From positions 124,001 to 188,000 of the forward strand of contig NZ_AUGZ01000004.1 of NCBI RefSeq assembly GCF_000422925.1: DNA of 64,000 bases. The letters run 5' to 3'. A model generated the notes under the pieces. The model was not told the origin of the DNA. It saw nothing but the letters and a program-made list of their open reading frames with translations, and ran no database searches. Of the stretch, positions 54,087 to 61,931 are shown in pieces. The position numbers were made by a program, and so were the translations under genes. Position 1 is the first letter of the stretch; the number at the start of each line of letters is the position of its first letter. This DNA comes from Paludibacterium yongneupense DSM 18731 (lineage in GTDB: Bacteria > Pseudomonadota > Gammaproteobacteria > Burkholderiales > Chromobacteriaceae).

Positions 54087-54470
54087 ATGTCGCAGCCTCT
54101 GCCTTGCCCTCTCTCCGATCTTGCCTGGGTACGTCCCGATGGTGACAGGCTCGATCTCGACGGTACCCCCGGCTGGTTTTGGCGGGCGCCGGACGGGCTG
54201 GTGCTGGCCTGTGCCGTCGAACCCGCCCATGCGGGGCCGGCCTGGCTTGTCCGTGCGAGCCTGCTGCTGGCCGCATCGGCCGACGCCTTGCCCTATGCGC
54301 TGTGGCGCGAAGGGGGGCGTTACTGGTTGTGGCGCCGCTACCCGTCGGGTTCCGCTGCCGACGAGGTCGGGCCAGAACTCGAAAATCAGCTGGCGCTCGC
54401 ACGCTGGCTGGCCGACGTCGCGCCGCGGCGCGAGTCCTTGTCCTTGCGACAGGCGGCGCGACTGGCATGA
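54087..54470 (+). CDS. ssaB: SsaB/SpiC-like T3SS protein
   Basis: A 127-residue protein, the same length as Salmonella SsaB (SpiC), which with SsaL/SsaM controls the switch from translocator to effector secretion. The pattern ASLLLAASADALPYALW resembles the SsaB segment TLLLAAHPDVHDYAI, and ELENQLALARWL resembles its EIEKHLAL stretch. It is first in the operon, before the secretin, as in SPI-2. Outside these patches it is diverged. Its stop overlaps the secretin start (ATGA). Confidence 0.75.
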   Translation: MSQPLPCPLSDLAWVRPDGDRLDLDGTPGWFWRAPDGLVLACAVEPAHAGPAWLVRASLLLAASADALPYALWREGGRYWLWRRYPSGSAADEVGPELENQLALARWLADVAPRRESLSLRQAARLA

Positions 54471-55933
54471 AGCGGGCCTGCCTGCTGCTGCTTCTGCCGC
54501 TGCTGGCCAGCGGCACCGAACTCGACTGGCGTGGAAAGCCGTTTTTCATGTCGGCCCGCGGCATGCCGGTGTCGACCCTGTTGCAGGATATGGGGGCTCA
54601 TTATCGGCGCCCGGTGGTGATCGGCGCCAGAGTCGACGGTTTTTTCAGTGGCGGGCTGCTGCCGGATGCTCCGGCGCGCACGCTGGACCGGCTGGCCCGG
54701 CAGTTCCGCCTGGCCTGGTATTACGACGGCCAGGCCGTATACGTGTATTCGGCGCAGGAGGTCGAGCGCAGCATGGTGCCGGTCCGCGTCGCGCAGACGG
54801 CCGAGGTGCTGGGCGAACTGATGACGCAAGGGGCAAGCGACGGTCGTTTCTGCCGCGTGCGCGAGATTGCGGCCGCGGGTGCGCTGGAGGTGACGGGCGT
54901 GCCGATATGCCGCGAGCGCATTGCGAGTCTGGTGCGGCATTTCGACGACAGCCGTGCCGCCGCCGATCTGCGGCAGGAGGCCATCAAGGTGTTCCCCCTG
55001 CTCTATGCGAGCGCCGCCGACGGCGCCTATCGCTACCGTAACGAAAGTGTGCGTGTGCCCGGCGTGGTGTCCATGCTGCGCGAGATGGCGACCGCCGCGC
55101 GTCCCATGCTCGCGGGCGCAAGCGCCCCGGCGGCGGAAAGCCCCGGCGGGGGGCCGGTGTTCAGCGCCGATACGCGCAACAACGCCGTCGTTGTCCGTGA
55201 CCGGCCGTCGCGCATCGGCGTCTACGCCGAATTGATCCGCCAGCTCGATATCAAGCCGTCGCTGGTTGAGATCAGCCTGGCGATCATCGATGTCGATGCC
55301 GGCGATCTCAAGGCGCTCGGCATCGATCTGTCTGCGTCGGCGCGTATCGCAGGCGGAACGCTCGCGTTCAATCCGGTGCAGGCGGGGAGCGGCGGGGCTT
55401 TTTCCTCCGTGGTCAGCGATACCGGCAATTTCATGCTGCAGCTCAACGCACTGCAACAGAATTCGCGCGCACGCATTCTGTCCCGCCCGTCGGTGGTGAC
55501 CTTGAACAATGTCCAGGCCGTTCTCGATCGCAACATCACTTTCTATACCAAGTTGAGCGGAGAGAAAGTCGCTTCGCTGGAGTCGGTCGCCACCGGCTCG
55601 CTGTTGCGCGTGACCCCGCGCCTGATAGACCAGGGCGGCAAGGTGATGCTGACGCTGAACATTCAGGATGGCCGCCAGGCGCCTCCCCTCAGTTCGGTCG
55701 AGTCACTGCCGCAGGTGCAGAACTCCGAGATCGCGACCGAGGCGGCACTGAAGACCGGCCAGAGCCTGCTGCTGGGCGGTTTCGTCCAGGATGAGGAGAC
55801 GAATTCCGAGCGCGGGATCCCGCTGCTGGGCGATATTCCACTGCTCGGTGCACTGTTCAGATCGAATACGGTCCACCGGCGTAGCGTGGTGCGACTGTTC
55901 CTGATCAAGGCGGAACCGGTGATCGAATCGTGA
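54467..55933 (+). CDS. sctC: T3SS outer-membrane secretin SctC (SsaC/EscC)
   Basis: A 488-residue secretin with a signal peptide (about 1-16), periplasmic N-domains (about 20-250) including AYRYRNESVRVPG, and the C-terminal secretin pore domain (about 250-485) with SLVEISLAIIDVDAGDLKALG, the SRPSVVTLNNVQA motif and GIPLLGDIPLLGALFRS. The length is close to SsaC. It forms the outer-membrane ring of the injectisome. It overlaps ssaB and sctD by 4 bases each. No pilotin gene is evident. Confidence 0.95.
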   Translation: MKRACLLLLLPLLASGTELDWRGKPFFMSARGMPVSTLLQDMGAHYRRPVVIGARVDGFFSGGLLPDAPARTLDRLARQFRLAWYYDGQAVYVYSAQEVERSMVPVRVAQTAEVLGELMTQGASDGRFCRVREIAAAGALEVTGVPICRERIASLVRHFDDSRAAADLRQEAIKVFPLLYASAADGAYRYRNESVRVPGVVSMLREMATAARPMLAGASAPAAESPGGGPVFSADTRNNAVVVRDRPSRIGVYAELIRQLDIKPSLVEISLAIIDVDAGDLKALGIDLSASARIAGGTLAFNPVQAGSGGAFSSVVSDTGNFMLQLNALQQNSRARILSRPSVVTLNNVQAVLDRNITFYTKLSGEKVASLESVATGSLLRVTPRLIDQGGKVMLTLNIQDGRQAPPLSSVESLPQVQNSEIATEAALKTGQSLLLGGFVQDEETNSERGIPLLGDIPLLGALFRSNTVHRRSVVRLFLIKAEPVIES

Positions 55934-57144
55934 CGGACTACCTTTTCCGAATCCGCTTGCTATCCGGGCCGTTGTGCGGGCGCGAGCTGGAGCTGCGCGC
56001 CGGTGTTTTTACCATTGGCGGCGACGACCCCGACCTGGACGTTCTGCTGGATGATGCGGCGGTGTGCCGGCTGGACATCGACGCCGCGGGGGTGCGCCTG
56101 CTCGATCCATTGCCGTGCTGGATCGATGGCATTCCGGGGTTCGACGGCGATTGCCTGCCGCTGGGGCGGGTGCTCGATCTGGCGGGTCTGGTCGTGGTCC
56201 TCGCCGCCGCCGGGGAGTCCATCCCCCCGCTCCGGCCCGTGCCGCGGCAAAGCGCACGGCGTGCGCGCGGGCGGGTGCTTGTTCTCTGGCTGCTGCTGGC
56301 GGCGGTGGCTCTGGCTCTGACCGGGTGGGCGTTCAGCCGGATGCGGGTCGTGGTTCCCGCTTTCGACGCGCAGGGGCTGATCGCAGCCGGCTTGCGCGAT
56401 CCGGCACTGGCCGGAGTCCGCGCCGTCTGGGGGCCTGACGGCAGCGTGACGCTGTCCGGCCACTGCCTGGACAGCGCTCGCCTCGCGCATATGCGCGACG
56501 AGCTGTCGCGACAGGGGGTACCGCTGCGCGATGAGGTGCAGTGCCGCGACGAGCTCGTCGCCCGGGTTGCACGCTTGCTGAATGTTCACGGCTATCGCGA
56601 GGCGAAGGTCGTCCCGGGGCCGGAGGCGGGCACCGTCGCGATTCGCGGCGACATCCGCTTCGATGCCCGTTGGGACAAGGTGGCGCAGCGGCTGCTCGTT
56701 CTGCCCGGGTTGGCCGGCTGGACGGTCGGCAACGAAGAAGCCGGCTTGCTGTCCAGGCTGGCCGCGACGCTCGGGCGCGAGAAACGGCTCGATGGGGTCA
56801 GCGCCGCCTTGCACGGCAATCGGCTGTTTGTCGGAGCGCGGCTGCCACCCGCACGGCAGCAGGCACTGGTCGAGTCCTTGCAGCGTTTCGTGCGCGGTCA
56901 AGATGGAAGCATCGACTTTCTGGTTCAGGCGATTCCGCCGTCGCGCGACCTTGCCGCCATGTTGCCGGCCGCCGTGGTGGCCGTCGGCGGCGATCCCGCG
57001 CAGCCCTATCTGGAGCTCGCCAATGGCATGCGCCTGGTGCCCGGCGCGCATCTGCCCGGCGGGTATCGCGTTCTGGCGCTGGGCGCGCGCGGACTGTCAT
57101 TGCTGGGCGAGGACGGTCTGTTCTATCTGCCGCATGAGCTATGA
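55930..57144 (+). CDS. sctD: T3SS inner-membrane ring protein SctD (SsaD/EscD)
   Basis: A 404-residue single-pass protein: an N-terminal cytoplasmic FHA-like domain (about 1-95), one transmembrane helix (about 115-135), and periplasmic ring-building modules (about 145-400). It forms the outer of the two inner-membrane rings together with SctJ. The start is a GTG overlapping the secretin stop. Order and architecture match SsaD. Confidence 0.9.
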   Translation: MTDYLFRIRLLSGPLCGRELELRAGVFTIGGDDPDLDVLLDDAAVCRLDIDAAGVRLLDPLPCWIDGIPGFDGDCLPLGRVLDLAGLVVVLAAAGESIPPLRPVPRQSARRARGRVLVLWLLLAAVALALTGWAFSRMRVVVPAFDAQGLIAAGLRDPALAGVRAVWGPDGSVTLSGHCLDSARLAHMRDELSRQGVPLRDEVQCRDELVARVARLLNVHGYREAKVVPGPEAGTVAIRGDIRFDARWDKVAQRLLVLPGLAGWTVGNEEAGLLSRLAATLGREKRLDGVSAALHGNRLFVGARLPPARQQALVESLQRFVRGQDGSIDFLVQAIPPSRDLAAMLPAAVVAVGGDPAQPYLELANGMRLVPGAHLPGGYRVLALGARGLSLLGEDGLFYLPHEL

Positions 57145-57469
57145 GCGGTCGAGCGAAGACATGGCGCGGCTGACCCGGCTTGAAGACCGCCTGCGGCAGG
57201 ATGGCGAAGGCCGCTGCTGCGGGGATTATCTGGCGCAACTCGCTGCGGCCGAGTCGCACTTGAACATGCAGCTGCGCCAGCCGCTGGCTCCGGACGTCCA
57301 TCGCGCTTTGCAAGCGCAGCTCGCCGCCTGCCGTGCCGCGGCCGAGGTGGTGGAATGCCTCTGGCATCGCTATCACCCCGATGCATCCCTGCGGCCGCTG
57401 TGCACCGAATCGAAGAAAACGACAGAAAGCGCGGTTATTCGGGAAGCTGCCCGCGTGCGCCTCAAATAA
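57134..57469 (+). CDS. ssaE: SsaE-like T3SS protein with a C-terminal extension
   Basis: A 111-residue protein starting 11 bases inside the end of sctD. It shares the LTRLEDxL start and the HRYHPDASL end with Salmonella SsaE (80 residues), a cytosolic chaperone-like factor needed for translocator secretion. About 30 further residues after that point (Ser/Lys/Glu-rich) are an extension not seen in Salmonella. Between the two motifs it is mostly helical. Confidence 0.82.
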   Translation: MSYERSSEDMARLTRLEDRLRQDGEGRCCGDYLAQLAAAESHLNMQLRQPLAPDVHRALQAQLAACRAAAEVVECLWHRYHPDASLRPLCTESKKTTESAVIREAARVRLK

Positions 57470-57497
57470 GATGGACTGGCATCAAAGGAGAGTGAGC

Positions 57498-57833
57498 ATG
57501 GACCCGAAACAGCAATTGGATTTTGTCATGGCGGATATTGGCAGTCGTAGCGATGCTCTTAAACGGCAGTTCGCCGAATTCAAACGTCTGCAGCAAGAAA
57601 TTGAGCGGATTATGGCGGCGCGCGATCAAAACGCCTTGCAGTGCAGGGAGAAAATCGAGCAGGCATTGTCCGGCGATTTCGAGCAAAAAAAAACTGACGT
57701 CATGAGCCGGATTGCCGTTCTGGGGGGCATGGTCCGTGCTCTGGATTCAAGTCTCAAAGCGGTCGCGAACCCGGGCGGAGCTGCCGCTGGCCCAGTGGTC
57801 GCGCCGCGCAAGCCTCGTCGCAGGTTCGTATAA
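57498..57833 (+). CDS. sseA: SseA-like chaperone of the filament/translocator proteins
   Basis: A 111-residue helical protein with long coiled-coil potential (about 5-60), a basic tail (PRKPRRRFV), and no membrane segment. The length (Salmonella SseA is 108), the basic end, and the place between ssaE and sseB point to SseA, the chaperone of SseB and SseD. Direct sequence likeness is weak. A strong AAAGGAG site precedes the ATG at 57498. Confidence 0.75.
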   Translation: MDPKQQLDFVMADIGSRSDALKRQFAEFKRLQQEIERIMAARDQNALQCREKIEQALSGDFEQKKTDVMSRIAVLGGMVRALDSSLKAVANPGGAAAGPVVAPRKPRRRFV

Positions 57834-57855
57834 ACATTCAGACAAGGAGTGGAAT

Positions 57856-58461
57856 ATGGCTGCACAAATGGACTCGGGAATGTACCGCCCCGGCGGGAAC
57901 CCCATCATCGGCTCTGCGCTGCAGTCCGTCGCACTGCCGGCCACCGCCGTGGCGGTGCCGCGCGCCGTCATCAGCCTGGACAGCGGGCAACTGTTCACAT
58001 CTGCGCTGGACGTATTGTTCCTGTTCATGGACGTGATGTCGCAAAGCGGGAACGAGCAGTTCGCCAAGATGGGGGTCAAGGCCAATGTGACGCGCGATGC
58101 CCAGGCCATGGCCAACGAAGTCGATGCCGTGATGGCCAATATGATAAAGGACGATGCCACGGGTGCGCTGCCGGATACGGTTTACAAATACATGAAGGAT
58201 AATAACGTTCTGGTCAGCGGAAAAACGATTGACGGTTATTTAACTGGCAAGAAAATGAGCAGTTTGAATAAGGGGGAATTAAAAGCGATCCAGTCAGCAC
58301 TCGAATCGACCAGTAATCGCGCTTCCGATTTTGTCACGCAGTCTCAACTGCTGATTCAGAAAGTCATGCAGATTTATTCTCAGATTTCCAACATGATCAG
58401 CAATATGCAGACACTGATGAAAGACATGATGGGGACCATCATCTCGGCCATCCGGTCCTGA
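57856..58461 (+). CDS. sseB: T3SS filament/translocator protein SseB (EspA-like)
   Basis: A 201-residue secreted protein. It shares with EspA/SseB an N-terminal hydrophobic helix (LDVLFLFMDVMSQ), the AQAMANEVDAVMANM helix, LPDTVYKYMKDNNV, and a C-terminal coiled coil (about 150-200). Such proteins build a hollow filament on the needle that carries the translocon. AAGGAG precedes the ATG. From about 58190 to 58300 the DNA is clearly more A+T-rich than the flanks. A run of eight Ts follows the stop. Confidence 0.88.
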   Translation: MAAQMDSGMYRPGGNPIIGSALQSVALPATAVAVPRAVISLDSGQLFTSALDVLFLFMDVMSQSGNEQFAKMGVKANVTRDAQAMANEVDAVMANMIKDDATGALPDTVYKYMKDNNVLVSGKTIDGYLTGKKMSSLNKGELKAIQSALESTSNRASDFVTQSQLLIQKVMQIYSQISNMISNMQTLMKDMMGTIISAIRS

Positions 58462-58560
58462 TTTTTTTTCGAATGAAAAAGGCGGCCGCGGGATTATGCC
58501 GGCGGCCATTTCAAATCCGCATCAGGAACGGCGCTGCGATCCGTTCAGTCTGGGGGGGAG

Positions 58561-59022
58561 ATGGAAGCAAACGACGATCATCAGGTATTGCAGCAATTTT
58601 TCGCCCGTGGCGGCTCGCTCAGGATGCTGGCCGATGTCTCTGCCAGCGATCTCGACGCGGTGTATGCCTATGCCTGCCAATTGTTCGATGCCGGAGAAAT
58701 CGGAGCGGCGAAACGCTTCTATTTCATGCTGGCCCGGGTCGATCACTGGCATTTCGACTACTGGCTGGCACTGGGTCTGTGCTGCCAGAAGTTGGGCGAG
58801 CACGAGGAAGCGGTTTTTTGTTTCAGCCGCTCGGGAATGATCCGGGTCAGCGATCCGCGCTCTTCGTATTTCGCCGACGTCAGCTACCAGTTGCAAGGGC
58901 GCCGCGATTTCGCGCGCAAGGCGTTCAATGCGGCGCTCAAATGGTGCGGTCAACACAGCGCACATGAGCCGATTCGGCGCCTGGCGGCGCAGTCGCTCGC
59001 TCATTGCGCGGCGGGAGCATGA
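58561..59022 (+). CDS. sscA: SscA-like class II T3SS chaperone (TPR, SycD/LcrH family)
   Basis: A 153-residue TPR protein: three tetratricopeptide-like repeats (about 35-135), such as DYWLALGLCCQKLGEHEEAV and ADVSYQLQGRRDFARKAF. The family holds the hydrophobic translocators in the cytosol before export. Placed just before sseC, its probable client. A GGGGGGAG stretch precedes the ATG. Confidence 0.9.
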   Translation: MEANDDHQVLQQFFARGGSLRMLADVSASDLDAVYAYACQLFDAGEIGAAKRFYFMLARVDHWHFDYWLALGLCCQKLGEHEEAVFCFSRSGMIRVSDPRSSYFADVSYQLQGRRDFARKAFNAALKWCGQHSAHEPIRRLAAQSLAHCAAGA

Positions 59023-59023
59023 A

Positions 59024-60679
59024 ATGACGATGGATACGATGAACCGGTTTTCTGCAGACCGTATCGCAGGGGGGGGCGGCTTCGGTCTGGTCGATAGTCC
59101 CCCGGGCAGTCTGAAAGAGCATCTGGCCGACCTCGGCATCCCGCAGGGCAACCTGCAAGAGCGCATGGCCGATCTCGGCGTCCGCCAGCGCAGCCTGCCG
59201 GAGCGTCTGGCCGACCTCGGCGTCGCTCCGCTCAGTTTGACGGACCGGCTGGCCAAACTCGGCGTTTCCCAGGGCAACCTGCTCAGCCCCGGGGTGCTGG
59301 GCGGCGTGTCGGCGATTTTGCCTGCCGTCGATACGGCGGCGCCGGCCGATGCCTTGTACCGCCCGCCGCGTCCGGCGCGCGCGGCCTTCGCGGATCAGGC
59401 TGCCGCTGCGATGATGCGGATCCTTGAGAAGCTGGACCCGACCCTCGGCGCCAGCACCGGGGTCGAGGGCAAGAAGGGCTTGGGCCTGCACGATGTTGCC
59501 AGCGCTTCGATGGACACGTTGATGCTGGCGGCTTCGCTGCTGGGCAGCCGCGTGCTGTCGGATACCGTTTCCGCCAAGAGTCGTGCCATCGAGATCATGG
59601 GGCAGGCGCAGGAGGCGGCTCGCACCGAAGAGCTGCGCGCCTACCAGGAACAGATGGACAAGGCGATAGCCGATCAGGCGAAGGCGCAGAAGGCGGGCAT
59701 CTTCAGCGTGATCTTCGACTGGATCGTCGCCGTGGTTGAGATCGCCACCGGCATCGGCAAGCTGATCGTAGGCGACTACGCCGGCGGCCTGATGGACCTC
59801 GGCGCCGGGCTCGCGGGTCTGGTCAAGGCGACGGCGGGCACGCTGGCGCTACTGATGCCGGACCAGGCGGAAAAATTCAGGGAAGTGGCCGATATCGCCG
59901 GCAAGGTGCAGCTCGGTTTCGAAATCGCCGGTGCAGCGGTGAGTCTGGTGCAAACCGGGCGCGGCATCATGGCGGCGCGCAGTGTGGTCTCCGGTTCGGC
60001 TTCGGCGATGAAGGGCGCATCGGGGCAGGCGCTGGGCGTGGCGATCAAGGAAGGCAACAAGCAGGCGGCCAGCAGCGTGGCGCACTCGATCGGCAAGGAA
60101 GTCGCCGACAACGTCGCGCAGCAGGTGTCGCAGAACATGAGCAAGATCTTCAAGGAGTCGGTTGTCCAGGTCGGCAAGACCGCGGCTGAAAAAGCGGCGG
60201 CCAAGATGGGCTTGACCAAGCTCGCGCAGAATTTTTCCAAGACCGGGATCGAGAGCCTGGTCAGCAAGAGCGTGGAGCAGGTGGCGCACCAGGCGATCAA
60301 GAAGGGGGTGACCCTTACCGGCGAGAAGCTGGCCCAGACCGTAGAACGCCAGGTCAGGATGGCGGTGATCAAGACGGCGCTCAAGTCGGGCATGACCGCC
60401 ATCTCCGGGGTGCGCACCGCCGTGCTGCCGGCGGCGCGCCAGATTACCTCGTCCTCCATCGCCAAGGAACGCGCCGATTTGCAGAAGGTGATCCAGGACC
60501 TGATGCTCGACCAGGCGTGGCTGGACACGTGCGCCGAGTTCTTCGAAGAAGCCAAGAAGGCCGATCTCAAATCGATGAAGGAACTGATCTCGGATCAGGC
60601 CACCGTGATGCAGGGAGCCAGCCAGGCTCTGAACCAGGCAGGGGCGACGCAGGCGCAAATCGTCGCCGCCATCGCTTGA
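59024..60679 (+). CDS. sseC: T3SS translocon pore protein SseC (EspD-like) with N-terminal repeats
   Basis: A 551-residue secreted pore protein. Hydrophobic segments near residues 226-245 and 251-277 should insert in the host membrane. Amphipathic helices follow to the C-terminus. Residues 28-83 consist of four tandem 14-residue units with the core ERLADLGV, not a feature I know from SseC. The start at 59024 has GGGAG upstream and lies one base after the sscA stop. An ATG six bases on is also possible. Confidence 0.9.
   Translation: MTMDTMNRFSADRIAGGGGFGLVDSPPGSLKEHLADLGIPQGNLQERMADLGVRQRSLPERLADLGVAPLSLTDRLAKLGVSQGNLLSPGVLGGVSAILPAVDTAAPADALYRPPRPARAAFADQAAAAMMRILEKLDPTLGASTGVEGKKGLGLHDVASASMDTLMLAASLLGSRVLSDTVSAKSRAIEIMGQAQEAARTEELRAYQEQMDKAIADQAKAQKAGIFSVIFDWIVAVVEIATGIGKLIVGDYAGGLMDLGAGLAGLVKATAGTLALLMPDQAEKFREVADIAGKVQLGFEIAGAAVSLVQTGRGIMAARSVVSGSASAMKGASGQALGVAIKEGNKQAASSVAHSIGKEVADNVAQQVSQNMSKIFKESVVQVGKTAAEKAAAKMGLTKLAQNFSKTGIESLVSKSVEQVAHQAIKKGVTLTGEKLAQTVERQVRMAVIKTALKSGMTAISGVRTAVLPAARQITSSSIAKERADLQKVIQDLMLDQAWLDTCAEFFEEAKKADLKSMKELISDQATVMQGASQALNQAGATQAQIVAAIA
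59105..59272 (+). repeat. Four tandem 42-bp (14-codon) repeats in sseC
   Basis: Units begin at 59105, 59147, 59189 and 59231. Each encodes a version of (G/R/L)-(S/N)-L-x-(E/D)-(H/R)-(L/M)-A-(D/K)-L-G-(I/V)-x-x. Units 1 and 2 match at 32 of 42 bases; the others are more diverged, so the array is not a fresh duplication. A partial fifth unit (GNL) follows. Confidence 0.85.
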
Positions 60680-60696
60680 ATACAAGGGAGACGACC

Positions 60697-61308
60697 ATGA
60701 GTATGAATGTGATGTCCGCAAGCGCAAGCACGGGTGCAATGCCCGCGAGCGAAATCGATGCAACCGGTACGTTGGCCGCCGTGGCGGCAGGCGGCGATAT
60801 GGAGGGAATCGCCACGCTCGACGAGCTGATGCTCAAGATGGCGCAACTGATGAAAGAGATGCGCGATTTGCAGCAGGACTACAGCGCCCGGCAGCAGGAG
60901 CAGAATTTCACGCAGCACGTTGCCGCCGTGACGGAAAAACGGGCTTCCATCGGCAAAGCGTATGAGGCCGCGAGCGGTGCCGCCATTGCCGGCATCGTCG
61001 GCGGCGCGCTGGGCTTGTTCGGCGGTGCCGTCGGTGGTGCGAAAGGGGTGGAGGCGCTGACGCAGCTGGGCAGCATGGCGGGCAAGGCCAGCGACAGCAT
61101 CGGCCAGCTCGTCTCGGCAGGCCAGTCGCGCGAAGCGCAGATGATGCAAGTGCAGGGCGAGTTCATGAGTGCGAGCGCCGACAGCTACCGTTCCGGCATG
61201 CAGAAGGTGATGGATGCGGCCATCGAGTGTTCGCGCTTGATGCGTGAGACCACGCAGCAACTGGTCGACTTGCACGCCCGTCTGACCTCCGCCGTCAAGT
61301 TCGGCTGA
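60697..61308 (+). CDS. sseD: T3SS translocon protein SseD (EspB-like)
   Basis: A 203-residue secreted protein with one hydrophobic, glycine-rich segment (about 94-113, AAIAGIVGGALGLFGGAVGG) and long helices on both sides, including LMLKMAQLMKEMRDLQQDYS before it. Together with SseC it forms the translocon. AAGGGAG precedes the ATG. It lies 17 bases after sseC. Confidence 0.88.
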   Translation: MSMNVMSASASTGAMPASEIDATGTLAAVAAGGDMEGIATLDELMLKMAQLMKEMRDLQQDYSARQQEQNFTQHVAAVTEKRASIGKAYEAASGAAIAGIVGGALGLFGGAVGGAKGVEALTQLGSMAGKASDSIGQLVSAGQSREAQMMQVQGEFMSASADSYRSGMQKVMDAAIECSRLMRETTQQLVDLHARLTSAVKFG

Positions 61309-61313
61309 GTCCG

Positions 61314-61733
61314 GTGGGCGCACCGGATACGGCTAGCGTCGACCGCTTCCTCTATGCCTGCGGAATCGGAACCCGAGTGGCCTTTTTCGGGGAGAGCGAT
61401 TTCGTCGTCGGCAGCGAGGCCCTGCTCGACGAGATCGAACTGGTGTTCCGCGTCGAAGCCGGCGAACTGGTCGTCTGTCATTTCGCCGCGCGGACCCAGA
61501 CGCACGGACTCGACTCGGCGGTGGGGCGGCTGGTCTCGCTGCTGGAGCGGATACTCGCCGGCGTGCCCGGGTTGACGGCGGTGCGCGGCATGATCCTGCC
61601 GAGTCTGTCCGATCCCGAGCTGGACCGCGCGCATCGCCGGCTGGCCGAGGTGCTCGAGTCGCGCGGGGCGCGCTGGGTCGAAGTCGACGGCGCTCCCTGG
61701 TTGCGCTTCAGCCGGGAAGGCCCGGCCCGGTAG
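61314..61733 (+). CDS. sseE: SseE-like T3SS chaperone
   Basis: A 139-residue protein close in length to Salmonella SseE (137). FRVEAGELVVCHFAARTQ compares with the SseE stretch YRIEAKEMIICEF, and RGARWVEVDGAPWLRFS with its MGATFTQLDGDNW. It has the alpha/beta look of small T3SS chaperones, but its client is unknown. GTG start five bases after the sseD stop. Last gene before a strong terminator. Confidence 0.78.
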   Translation: MGAPDTASVDRFLYACGIGTRVAFFGESDFVVGSEALLDEIELVFRVEAGELVVCHFAARTQTHGLDSAVGRLVSLLERILAGVPGLTAVRGMILPSLSDPELDRAHRRLAEVLESRGARWVEVDGAPWLRFSREGPAR

Positions 61734-61793
61734 CGCAGCCTGCGCTTGCGCCCCCGCCGGACGGGCGGGGACGCTGATCGGTCGCCGCAACGG

Positions 61794-61830
61794 CCGCTCG
61801 CGGACACTAGTCTCGCGGGCGGTTTTTTTT
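61794..61830 (+). terminator. Strong Rho-independent terminator ending the first T3SS operon
   Basis: A 9-bp GC-rich stem (CCGCTCGCG with CGCGGGCGG, one U-G pair) whose loop contains a further GAC/GTC pairing, followed by eight Ts. It separates sseE from the AraC-type gene. Confidence 0.9.
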
Positions 61831-61931
61831 GCGTTTTGCCCTCGGTGCGGGTTCAGGTGATTACCGGATGGTTGTTCGTTCGCCGGCACGCGATGATGTT
61901 CGTATCAGAAATATCCGGGCAGGTGAGTGAT

